This document shows positions 16,887 to 24,618 of a stretch of 64,000 nt of DNA, piece by piece. The notes under the pieces are model-generated. The model did not search any database. It saw nothing but the letters and a program-made list of their open reading frames with translations, and was not told the origin of the DNA. Made by a program: the position numbers and the translations under genes. Source of the stretch: Palsa-504 sp963787645 (lineage in GTDB: Bacteria; Actinomycetota; Actinomycetes; Streptosporangiales; Streptosporangiaceae); the NCBI GenBank assembly GCA_963787645.1, contig CAWBDS010000003.1, forward strand, positions 744,001-808,000. The letters run 5' to 3'. The stretch's first letter is position 1; each line of letters starts with the position of its first letter.

Positions 16887-18722
16887 ATGGACCAGCTGCT
16901 CGCGCTCGTGGTGGCGGTGCCGCTACTGGCCGCCGCCGCCATCACCGGCCTCGGCCCGCTGCTCGGCGAGCGGCGCCGGATCCTGGACGCGGTGGCCATC
17001 GCCGTCGCCGCGGCCGTCGCGGTCATGCTGGCGGTGATCATGGTGCGGACCGCCGCCGGGGATCAGGTCTACTGGTTCGCCGGCTTCCGGCCGGCGCGGG
17101 GCGTGGTCATCGGCATCGACTTCGAGGCCGGCTCGCTCAGCGCGGGCCTGGCCTGCCTGGCCGCGGTGCTCGTCACGGCGGCCATGACCTTCTCCTGGCG
17201 CTACTTCGAGCGGGTCGCCACCTACTATCACACGCTCATGCTGACCTTCCTGGCTGGCATGGTGGGCTTCTGCCTGACCGGCGACATCTTCGACCTGTTC
17301 GTCTGGTTCGAGCTGATGGGGGTGTCCGCCTACGCGCTGACCGCCTACCGGCCGGAGGAACGCGGGCCGATCCAGGGCGCGCTCAACTTCGCCATCACCA
17401 ACAGCGTGGGCGCGTACTTGTCGCTGTCGGGCATCGGCCTGATCTACGGCCGCACCGGGGCGCTCAACATGGCCCAGATCGGCGCCTACCTCGACCGCCA
17501 CCCGCCGGACGGGCTGGTCGCGGTGGCGTTCTTGCTGATCATCTCCGGCCTGCTGATCAAGAGCGCGATCGTGCCGTTCCACTTCTGGCTGGCCGACGCG
17601 CACGCGGTCGCGCCCACCCCGGTCTGCGTGCTGTTCTCCGGCGTGATGGTCGAACTCGGCCTGTACGGGATCGCGCGTGTGTACTGGTCGATGTTCGGGC
17701 AGGCGCTGGGGCACCGGACCGCGATCTCGCACGTGTTCTTGACCCTGGGCGTGCTGACGGCGGTGGTCGGAGCGCTGTTCTGCTTCCGCGAGCGGCACAT
17801 CAAGCGGCTGCTGGCCTTCTCCACCATCAGCCACGCGGGCATGTTCCTGGCCGGCATCGCCGTGCTGACCCCGCTGGGCCTGGCCGGCATCGCGGTCTAC
17901 GTCATCGGCCACGGCTTCGTGAAGGCCGCCCTGTTCTTGTGCACCGGAGTGGTCTTGCACCGGCTCGGCTCGGTCAACGAGACCTGGCTGCACGGCCGGG
18001 CCCGCCAGCTGCGGGTCACCGGCGTCGTGTTCACCCTGGCCGGGCTCGGCCTGGCCGACCTGCCGCCGTTCGCCACCTTCCTCGGCAAGGGCTACATCGA
18101 CGAGAGCACCTGGGCCCACGGGCTGCAGTGGGTCATGCCGGTGTTCATCGCCTGCACGATCCTGACGGGCGGCGCCGTGCTGCGCGTCGCGGGCGGCGTG
18201 TTTTACGGCCTCGGCGACGCGCCGAGCGAGGACCCCAAGATGGCCGAGATGGCCGAGGAGGAGACCAGCGAGACCGACTCGGACAAGCAGCGTACCCCGC
18301 TGACCATGATCATCCCGCCGGCCGTGCTCGTCGCCGCGGCTATCGCCGCCGGCCTCATCCCGCAGCTCGGCCAGGTGATCCAGGCCGCGGCGATAAGGTT
18401 CCAGGACCAGGCCGGCTACAACGCCACCGTACTGTCCGGCGCGCACATCGCCCACCCGGTCGCCCTGGCCGCCGCAGAACCCGCCGCCATCACTTTGTCC
18501 GCCGTGCTGACCGGCGTCGGCTCCACGATCGGAGCGCTGGTCCTGGCCTTCCTGGCCCTGTACTGGCGGCGCCTGCCGCTGCTGCGCCGCGGCTACGAGC
18601 CAGGCGCCGGCCTGACCAAACCCATCCAGCGGTTCCAGAGCGGCGTGCTGAACGACTATGTGACCTGGATCGTCCTGGGTCTGGCCTGCCTGGGCGGCGT
18701 GCTTGTCCTGGTAATTCGCTGA
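16887..18722 (+). CDS. mnhD: Mrp-type antiporter large subunit D (NuoM/NuoN-like)
   Basis: This 611-residue proton-translocating antiporter-type subunit has about 14 helices. Key elements are FVWFELMGVSAYALTAY with the ion-path glutamate, LLIKSAIVPFHFWLADAHAV with the conserved lysine and histidines, and FSTISHAGMFLAGIA. A cytoplasmic acidic loop (EDPKMAEMAEEETSETDSDK) interrupts the C-terminal third. It is the only large antiporter-like subunit in the operon; no MrpA is present. It begins six bases after mnhC. Confidence 0.9.
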   Translation: MDQLLALVVAVPLLAAAAITGLGPLLGERRRILDAVAIAVAAAVAVMLAVIMVRTAAGDQVYWFAGFRPARGVVIGIDFEAGSLSAGLACLAAVLVTAAMTFSWRYFERVATYYHTLMLTFLAGMVGFCLTGDIFDLFVWFELMGVSAYALTAYRPEERGPIQGALNFAITNSVGAYLSLSGIGLIYGRTGALNMAQIGAYLDRHPPDGLVAVAFLLIISGLLIKSAIVPFHFWLADAHAVAPTPVCVLFSGVMVELGLYGIARVYWSMFGQALGHRTAISHVFLTLGVLTAVVGALFCFRERHIKRLLAFSTISHAGMFLAGIAVLTPLGLAGIAVYVIGHGFVKAALFLCTGVVLHRLGSVNETWLHGRARQLRVTGVVFTLAGLGLADLPPFATFLGKGYIDESTWAHGLQWVMPVFIACTILTGGAVLRVAGGVFYGLGDAPSEDPKMAEMAEEETSETDSDKQRTPLTMIIPPAVLVAAAIAAGLIPQLGQVIQAAAIRFQDQAGYNATVLSGAHIAHPVALAAAEPAAITLSAVLTGVGSTIGALVLAFLALYWRRLPLLRRGYEPGAGLTKPIQRFQSGVLNDYVTWIVLGLACLGGVLVLVIR

Positions 18723-18765
18723 CCCGAGGCGGTTTCGCGGGCCGTCGGTGGGTAGCCGGGGGGTC

Positions 18766-19296
18766 ATGTCCATACTCACCGACGTCAGGTCCCGCCTTGC
18801 CGGGCGCGCGCGCGCCGAGAAAGCCAGCTACTCCGGCCAGGAGGAGCGTCCGCTTGGCAGCTACCTGGGGATCATGGCGGCCTACAGCGCGATAGTCGGA
18901 ACGCTGGCCGGCCTGACCCGGGCCACCAAACGCGATGTTCCCGACCGCCTCGCCGTCCAGGATCTGCTGCTATCGGCCGTAGCCACCCACAAGCTGAGCA
19001 GGCTGCTGGCCAAGGATCCCGTGACCAGCCCGCTGCGCGCGCCGTTCACGGCTTACCAGGACACCTCGGCGCCGTCGGAGCTCACCGAGGAGGTGCGGGG
19101 ACGCGGTGCGCAGAAGGCGATCGGGGAGCTGATCACCTGTCCGTTCTGCATGGGTCTCTGGGTGGCAACCGGCCTGACCGCGGGGATGATCTACCTGCCC
19201 AGGACGACCAGGCTGGCGATGGGAACCTTGGCCGCGCTCGCCGGCGCCGACGTGCTGCAGTTCGGGTATGCCGCTCTGGAGCAGGCCGCATCGTGA
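18766..19296 (+). CDS. DUF1360 family membrane-associated protein
   Basis: The ~176-residue DUF1360 protein has QDLLLSAVATHKLSRLLAKD, then TSPLRAPFTAYQ, GELITCPFCMGLWVA and a hydrophobic C-terminal stretch. The CPFC motif is characteristic of the family, which is of unknown function and resembles sporulation-associated proteins in other bacteria. ATG at 18766 with a run of G upstream is preferred to GTG at 18748. It follows mnhD by 43 bases and may be co-transcribed. Confidence 0.85.
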   Translation: MSILTDVRSRLAGRARAEKASYSGQEERPLGSYLGIMAAYSAIVGTLAGLTRATKRDVPDRLAVQDLLLSAVATHKLSRLLAKDPVTSPLRAPFTAYQDTSAPSELTEEVRGRGAQKAIGELITCPFCMGLWVATGLTAGMIYLPRTTRLAMGTLAALAGADVLQFGYAALEQAAS

Positions 19297-19789
19297 ACCG
19301 CCGTCCGTTCCGGAAAGACATTGATGACCCCCTGGACGGTCATCTTCGACCTGCCTCAGCAGGTCGGCCGGCGTAGGAGCGCTCCCGGGCCTCCGGGTCA
19401 TCTGCGCGTAGCACGGCAGACGGATGGAACCCGGCCTGGCCCGCCACTGCGCCGAGCAGCACGAGTAGGTGCGGACGGACGGCTCCGAGTTCGGCGTCCA
19501 GCCAGAATCCTTTCGTCTTGATCTCGGTGCCGTTCGGGCGCTGGTGGATCCGGCGCTTGCCGCGTCCGGTCTACCTGAAGTGCTTGACCGCAGTGCCGGG
19601 CACACCTGGGAGGAGAATGCCAAGGAACTCGTCGGCCTGCCGCGGCTCATCAGCCAGCCCGTCGCACCGCTTCGCGGCGAACCTGCCGCCTGCAGTGCCA
19701 GCGCCTGCGCGGTACTGGCCCGCCGCGCCCACAGCGTCAGTTGATCCGGCTCCTCGCCGGAAAGCACCAGCAGGACCACCGGCCGGCCA
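19297..19789. other. Gene-poor stretch, no supportable gene
   Basis: Several overlapping open frames exist on both strands but none shows a recognisable motif, a good ribosome-binding site or continuity with a neighbour. A plus-strand stretch (ALVDPALAASGLPEVLDRSA) looks protein-like but has no identifiable start or family. It adjoins the decayed sigma-factor gene and is probably residue of the same decay. Confidence 0.5.
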
Positions 19790-20110
19790 GCTTTCCGCCC
19801 GTAGTGAGCCCGAGCAGTGCCCGGGAGTCCCGGCTGGATAGCGGCGCGTCCAGGGAGTAGACGGTGAAGGCCTGGGTCAGGGTCTCCTCGGCGGTGCGCA
19901 TCTCCAGCAGCAGTTCCTGGTCCTGCTCCTGCACCCGGATCTGCCAGCGTCGGTCGCGGAAGTGCCGCTTGACCTCGCCGCTGATGCACGGGCTAGCGTA
20001 AGCGCTCAAGTCCTCGGCCGGCTCGGGCTGCGGCGGTACCGCCGCACGCAGCGCTGGACCAGCCCGGCGTACCGGGACAATGCCTTCAGCTCAGCTTGTC
20101 GTGACATCAT
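19790..20110 (-). pseudogene. Decayed SigB/SigF-type sigma factor
   Basis: The minus strand starts MMSRQAELKALSRYAGLVQR and CVRRYRRSP, typical of region 1.2/2 of stress sigma factors. After a shift it reads LSAYASPCISGEVKRHFRDR followed by RWQIRVQ (region 2.4/3.0). Later AFTVYSLDAPLSSRDSRAL, normally part of region 3, follows too soon. At least two internal deletions (about 30 residues after PAED, and region 3) plus a frameshift are evident, and region 4 is gone. It is notable in a window rich in STAS antagonists of such sigma factors. Confidence 0.8.
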
Positions 20111-20134
20111 GGCCAAGCGCGCCACCAGCAAGCG

Positions 20135-20813
20135 CTAACCCGCGCCGGGCAGGCAGACCTGGATCGCGCCGCCGACCTCGCGAGTCCGGAACGCCGGCTG
20201 CGGCGCGGTGGCGGGCCCGCGGGCCACCGACCCGTCCGCGATCCGGAACACGCTATCGTGCCACGGGCAGGTCAGGCAGCCGACAGCCAGCTCGCCGCCC
20301 GACAGCGGGCCCGACATGTGGCTGCACCGGTCGGCCAGGACGTACACCGCGCCGTCAACCCGGACGGCCACCACCGGGGATCTCCCCGAGCAGCTCGCGC
20401 ACCGGCTTTCCCTCGGGCAGGCCGACCGAGGTCATCAGGTGCTGCCAGCCGGGCTCGACCAGATGCGGCACCTGCTCGGCATGATTGGCCCGGCCCGCCA
20501 GGCGGAACGAGATGTGGCCGCCTGCCAGCCCGCTTACGGCGACCGAGGCCAGGCCGACCAGCCGGAGCGCCGGTCCCAGCCGCGGACCGCGGGCCAGCAG
20601 GGAGGCCCGTACAGGCTCATCGCCACGATATTCGCGGCCGCGTGCACCACGCCGACGCGCATCTGCTGCTCGGACCAGTCGGCCGCGCTCGCCCACGGCG
20701 GCCGGGACCGCGGCGGCCAGCCCGGCGGCGGTCAGCCGGCGTGCTGACCGCTGGTTGCCCTGCTCTATGCCGGCCAGCGCGCCAGCGGGCCGGTCGCGGC
20801 TGCCCCGCGGCAT
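20135..20813 (-). pseudogene. Decayed DUF2231-Rieske membrane protein
   Basis: The 3' part reads MVAVRVDGAVYVLADRCSHM and LTCPWHDSVFRIADGSVARG, a Rieske [2Fe-2S] domain with Cys-x-His and Cys-x2-His ligands. The upstream part belongs to the DUF2231 membrane module usually fused to it (QQMRVGVVHAAANIVAMSLY; GLAGGHISFRLAGRANHAEQ; VPHLVEPGWQHL). These pieces lie in different frames, with breaks near 20375, 20600 and 20700, and the N-terminal helices are missing. It would have been a membrane-bound redox protein. Confidence 0.75.
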
Positions 20814-20818
20814 TCGCG

Positions 20819-21088
20819 CTATTTGTAGCCGAGTTTCCTGGCCAGCTCGTCACGGCCCATCTTGGACCGTCCGGGCAGGTCACGTCGCTTGGCGATCTCG
20901 TAGAGCTCGGCCCGGGTCTTGGGGGAGTCGCCGCCGGTCCGCTTGCGCTGGGCCACGGCCGCTCCCTGCTGGCCCAGGGCGGTCCGGGTCTTCTTCGGCA
21001 TGTGCGCGATCGTCTTCTTCGCCTTGGCCGCCTCCTGCGCCTTGGTGATATTCTGCCGCGCTGTCCTGGTCTGCTTCGCTGTCGCCAT
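20819..21088 (-). CDS. Small Rho-N-like nucleic-acid-binding protein
   Basis: This 89-residue basic protein has a lysine-rich N-terminal half (MATAKQTRTARQNITKAQEA) and a C-terminal Rho N-terminal/SAP-like fold: TRAELYEIAKRRDLPGRSKM followed by GRDELARKLGY. Such proteins are annotated as Rho-N or plasmid-stabilisation-like in actinomycetes and probably bind nucleic acid. GGGAGG lies seven bases before the ATG. It is intact although both flanks are decayed. Confidence 0.8.
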   Translation of the reverse strand: MATAKQTRTARQNITKAQEAAKAKKTIAHMPKKTRTALGQQGAAVAQRKRTGGDSPKTRAELYEIAKRRDLPGRSKMGRDELARKLGYK

Positions 21089-21296
21089 CGGTGCCTCCCG
21101 GTTCCCGGCGCTTACCTGATCAACCCGCTAACTGCCAGTAAGACGGGCGCTCAAACCGGCAGCGCGCAGCCGCCTAACCTGCTGACCGGGCTACGGTGAA
21201 GACTCCGGATCGGGAAACCTAGACAGCTGAGTGGCAGACACCATATGAGCAGCGGATGATTCTTCGACGCCTAGCCGGCCGGGTCACGATGCCGGG

Positions 21297-22695
21297 CTAT
21301 CCCGGTCTCTGCTTCACGTCGTCCCCGGGGATAGCGCCGGCTTCGAGGCTGATGCCGTCGAGGCCGATGCTGAACTGGCGCATGACCGGGTCGTGGTTGC
21401 TGGCCCTGGTCTTGACGATGGCCAGGGACCGGCTCATGGCGCGGTGGTCGCGATGGTAGTTGAGCACGATCGCGTTGTCGGCCAGATGGGAGACCACGAA
21501 TTGTGACAGCGTGCCGGTGCTGAACAGGCCGGGTGTCTCGTAGGTGATCAGCAGGCTGACGCCTTGCCGGGAGAACCGCTGGGCCAGGGAGTACATGAAC
21601 TCGCGGAAGCGGGTGTCGTCCACGGCGGCCATCTGCAGATCCATCAGGCTGTCGATGACCACCCGGCGCGCCTGGGCGCCTTCGACGGCGTGCAGCAGGT
21701 CATGCGATGTGAATATCCACCGGCGAGCGGTACATGACCTCGACGGCCGGGTGGGTGAGCGGCCAGCGCAGGCCGCCGAGCATCCTGGTCAGCTGGGTGG
21801 GGTTTTCCTGCAGAGTGGCGATGACGCCGGGCTCACCGCGCTCGGCTCCGCCATAGATGAAGTGCAGCCCCATCATCGTCTTGCCCGAGCCGGAGGGTCC
21901 CGCGACCATCGTGGCCGAACCAGGCCACAACCCGCCGTCCAGCATCGCATCCAGCGCGGTGATGCCAGTGGTGATCCGGTCATCGCCAAGCGGGTAGCCG
22001 CCGACGGTGGGGATGTCGGCCGGCCGGGGGAACAGGCGCAGGCCCTGGCGGGTGAGCCGGTAGCCGTGCTGGCCGGACAGGAAGCCGCTGCCGCGTAGCT
22101 TGCGGACGTGCAGGAACCGGTGTTCCCGGTGGCCGAGCGGAACGGCGGCCAGTTCCACGATCGCATCGGCCACGGCGAATTCGGGTGAGGTCGCCGCTTC
22201 GCCGGCCTCGTACTCGCCGACCCACAGCGCTGCGGTAGGGAAGGCGCTCAGGCGGCCGGCCAGCTGGTGCAGGAACTGGCGGAACCCCGCGTCACCGTCG
22301 GCCAGCACGCGCAGGGCCTTGAAACTGTCGATGACCACCAGCCCGGGGCGCCGCTCCTTGAGTACCTCGGCGACATGATCGCCCACCCCGGCCAGCCCGG
22401 CACGCCCGGCCACCTGGCCCAGGTCCTCGTAGAACACCGACTTGCCGATCGCAGCGGAATCGAAGAAATCCAGGGTCTGGCCGAAGCGGACGATCTTCTC
22501 CAGCGGCTCGGACAGGGTGGAGAAATACACCGCGGGCCGGTCCGGGTGAGCGTTGTGAAAGGTGTACTGCTCAGCAATGATCGTCTTGCCGGTGCCCGGC
22601 AGCCCCATGATGACGCTGATCCCGTTGCCCGGCAGGCCGCCACCCAGGACCTCATCGAGCGGCTGGTGCCCGCTGCGCAGGCGGGCGTCGTTCAT
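21297..22695 (-). CDS. Tandem KaiC-like (RecA-superfamily) ATPase, frameshifted
   Basis: Two KaiC/RadA-type P-loop domains are encoded. Domain 1 has IMGLPGTGKTIIAEQYTFHN and a Walker B-like GLVVIDSFKAL; domain 2 has MVAGPSGSGKTMMGLHFIYG and RVVIDSLMDLQM. A single extra base near 21704 breaks the frame: ATCGCATGACC occurs where ATCGATGACC would read HIDDLLHAVEGA and join the two parts. The ATG at 22695 shares its A with the upstream MerR-receiver stop (TGATG). Such circadian-clock-like ATPases act as signalling switches in many bacteria. The frameshift may be genuine or an assembly error. Confidence 0.85.
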
Positions 22696-23357
22696 CAGCT
22701 GCTCCTGTCGGCGAGCAAGGCGCTGGACCGGAGCAGATCCCGGACCGTAGAGACCAGCTGCAGGGGATCGATGGGCTTGCGCAAGAACGCGTCGGCGCCC
22801 GCCTCGATCGCCGCGCCCATGGCATCCACCGCCGACACCACCACGATCGCCGTCCCGTCCTGCTCGCGGAACAAGCGGCACAACTTCAGCCCGGCGCCGC
22901 CGGAGATGAGCACCTCGATGATCACCACCGCTGGAACAGCCGCGGCGAACGCCTCCCTCGCGGCGCTCTCGGACAGCAATACCTCGACCTCAAACCCCTC
23001 GGTCTTGAGGAAATACTCCTCGAACTCCGCGGCGTAAGGATCGCACTCCGCCAGCTGGATCAGCAGCCGGGGCGTGGCACGGGCCAGCGGCTCCCCGGTC
23101 TCGATCCGCTCGGCGAGCACGCGGTACGCGTCGGCCACGCCGGCGCCCTCGCTCATCTGCGCCCGGACGAACCTCAGCTGCTCCACCTGGTGCCGGGTGT
23201 ACAGCCGGTGGCCGCTGGCATTGCGGGCGGGCACCACCTGCTCGTACCTGTCTTCCCAGGTCCGCAGCGTAGCCACCGGGATATCCAGCATCCTGGCCAC
23301 CGCGCTGATGCTGTAGACCGGGCGCTCCCCAGCCGCCGGCGCGTCGGATTGGCTCAT
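22695..23357 (-). CDS. MerR-type HTH fused to response-regulator receiver
   Basis: Residues ~14-85 form a MerR helix-turn-helix (YSISAVARMLDIPVATLRTW, ASGHRLYTRHQVEQLRFVRA). A C-terminal CheY-like receiver follows (PAVVIIEVLISGGAGLKLCR, then IVVVSAVDAMGAAIEAGADA and FLRKPIDP). The usual phosphoacceptor aspartate at the end of the third strand is replaced (VVIIEVLISG has Glu), so it may be phosphorylation-independent. ATG at 23357 is preferred; a TTG lies at 23396. It is coupled to the KaiC-like gene (TGATG). Confidence 0.85.
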   Translation of the reverse strand: MSQSDAPAAGERPVYSISAVARMLDIPVATLRTWEDRYEQVVPARNASGHRLYTRHQVEQLRFVRAQMSEGAGVADAYRVLAERIETGEPLARATPRLLIQLAECDPYAAEFEEYFLKTEGFEVEVLLSESAAREAFAAAVPAVVIIEVLISGGAGLKLCRLFREQDGTAIVVVSAVDAMGAAIEAGADAFLRKPIDPLQLVSTVRDLLRSSALLADRSS

Positions 23358-23618
23358 TGACAGCTTCTCATCATCCAAGTGATACAGCGCGACCAAGCAT
23401 TGAAGAGATCTCCGGGCTCCGAATGACCGTCATCCCTCTTCAGATCCGCTTCGGGACAGCGCCGGACTTGGGTGGAATCCTAGCATCAGGGATGCTTCGG
23501 CCACGTTGCGGAGGTTTTAGCCATGCACAACCCGCCCGCCACCGCAGGCATCCCTGCCCAAGAGCCTTCAACTACTCCTCAGGACATACACATGACTCGC
23601 CAGGTCCTCTTCAAGTGC

Positions 23619-23769
23619 TAGACGGCTGCCCGTGTGAGCAGTAACCTTGAATCACGGTTGTCGAGCCAGCCGGTCCGGTGTTCTGGGCTGCCGTCTGCCT
23701 CGCCTCTCCTCTGCGCTGACCACCTGGTTCCCGGGCAGTACGCATGCCCCGTGCCGGAGGTGGGCAGTT
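23619..23769 (+). promoter_or_regulatory. Repeated promoter-leader element, copy 2 (tandem STAS gene)
   Basis: TAGACG (23619-23624), a 17-base spacer and TAACCT (23642-23647) precede the conserved CGGTTGTCGAGCCAGCCGGT (23655-23674). A CAGCC/GGCTG mini-stem follows. Further on CCACCT (about 23720) can pair with the AGGTGG of the ribosome-binding site (about 23759-23764). The leader would be about 115 bases. An open frame also runs through it in phase with the STAS gene, so an N-terminal extension is a less likely alternative. Confidence 0.65.
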
Positions 23770-24540
23770 ATGCCTGACGTCAGCTATCTAGTTGAGACGA
23801 TCAGCGGCGTGCCCGTGGTAACGGCCCCTGCTGAGATCGACCTCACGACCGCGGACCAGCTCCGGCTGGTTCTGCTCGAGGCGGCCGCCCATGGGTATAC
23901 CACGGTCGTGGTCGACATGACCCGTACCCGGTTCTGCGATTCGGCCGGGCTCAGCGTCCTGGCCCGGGCGCACAAGCGGGCCCTGGAAGAAGGCGGCGAG
24001 CTGCGGCTGGTCATGCCGGCGGGCGGCGCGGTGTTCCGCATCTTCACCTTGACCCGCCTGCACCGCTTCATCCCTCGGTTTGACCGCCTCCAGGAGGCCC
24101 TCCTGCCGAGACCCGCTACTGCCCTGATCCGGCCGTCGCGCCCGCGTCCCTTTCCTGGGCTCGCGCATGGCGACGGTGAGGGCGCGGTGCTGTCCGGCCG
24201 GCTTACGGCATCGGTCACGGCCGGAGAATCCGGCCCGGTGTTAATGCTGTCCGGGGAGGCGGATCTTAGCTCTGCCGGGCTGTTGAGGGGGCTGATTACC
24301 GCGCAGGTGTGCCGGGGAACGCGGCAGCTCACGGTGGACGTATCGGGGTTGCGGTTCGCGGATTCGGCGACGATACGGACCCTGGTGCTGGCGGCCAGGA
24401 CGCTGAGGGAGCGAGGCGGAACCCTGGTCCTGCTTCACCCGCAGCCCGCTGTGGCCCGGTCGCTGGCGGTGACCGGCGCGGAGCAGATGTTCACGATCCG
24501 AGGAGAGACCCCCGGCGAGCCGGAGTCGGGCTGCGGGTGA
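23770..24540 (+). CDS. Tandem STAS-domain protein (two antagonist domains)
   Basis: The 256-residue protein has an N-terminal STAS domain (residues ~1-115: GVPVVTAPAEIDLTTADQLR; FCDSAGLSVLARAHKRA, phosphoacceptor-type Ser58) and a C-terminal one (~145-250: PVLMLSGEADLSSAG; FADSATIRTLVLAARTL). The first half resembles the single-domain protein at 26738-27106 and the second half resembles the one at 1555-1914, so it looks like a fusion of the two paralogue types. ATG at 23770 has GGAGGTG seven to eight bases upstream. It probably titrates anti-sigma kinases. It is the first gene after element copy 2. Confidence 0.88.
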   Translation: MPDVSYLVETISGVPVVTAPAEIDLTTADQLRLVLLEAAAHGYTTVVVDMTRTRFCDSAGLSVLARAHKRALEEGGELRLVMPAGGAVFRIFTLTRLHRFIPRFDRLQEALLPRPATALIRPSRPRPFPGLAHGDGEGAVLSGRLTASVTAGESGPVLMLSGEADLSSAGLLRGLITAQVCRGTRQLTVDVSGLRFADSATIRTLVLAARTLRERGGTLVLLHPQPAVARSLAVTGAEQMFTIRGETPGEPESGCG

Positions 24541-24618
24541 AGCAGGCGGTCGTGAGGGCGCCCCGGCCCGGCGACCGTGCCCTGGCATAGCCAGGGGCAT
24601 CGGGGGTAGGCGGTGCGG

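Noticed and set aside
16923..18779. A 618-codon minus-strand frame opposite mnhD
   Set aside because: It is low-complexity (Gln, Arg, Gly, His) and an expected GC-bias shadow of a conserved membrane protein.
19320..19750. A plus-strand protein (ALVDPALAASGLPEVLDRSA)
   Set aside because: No recognisable family or start; probably part of the decayed region.
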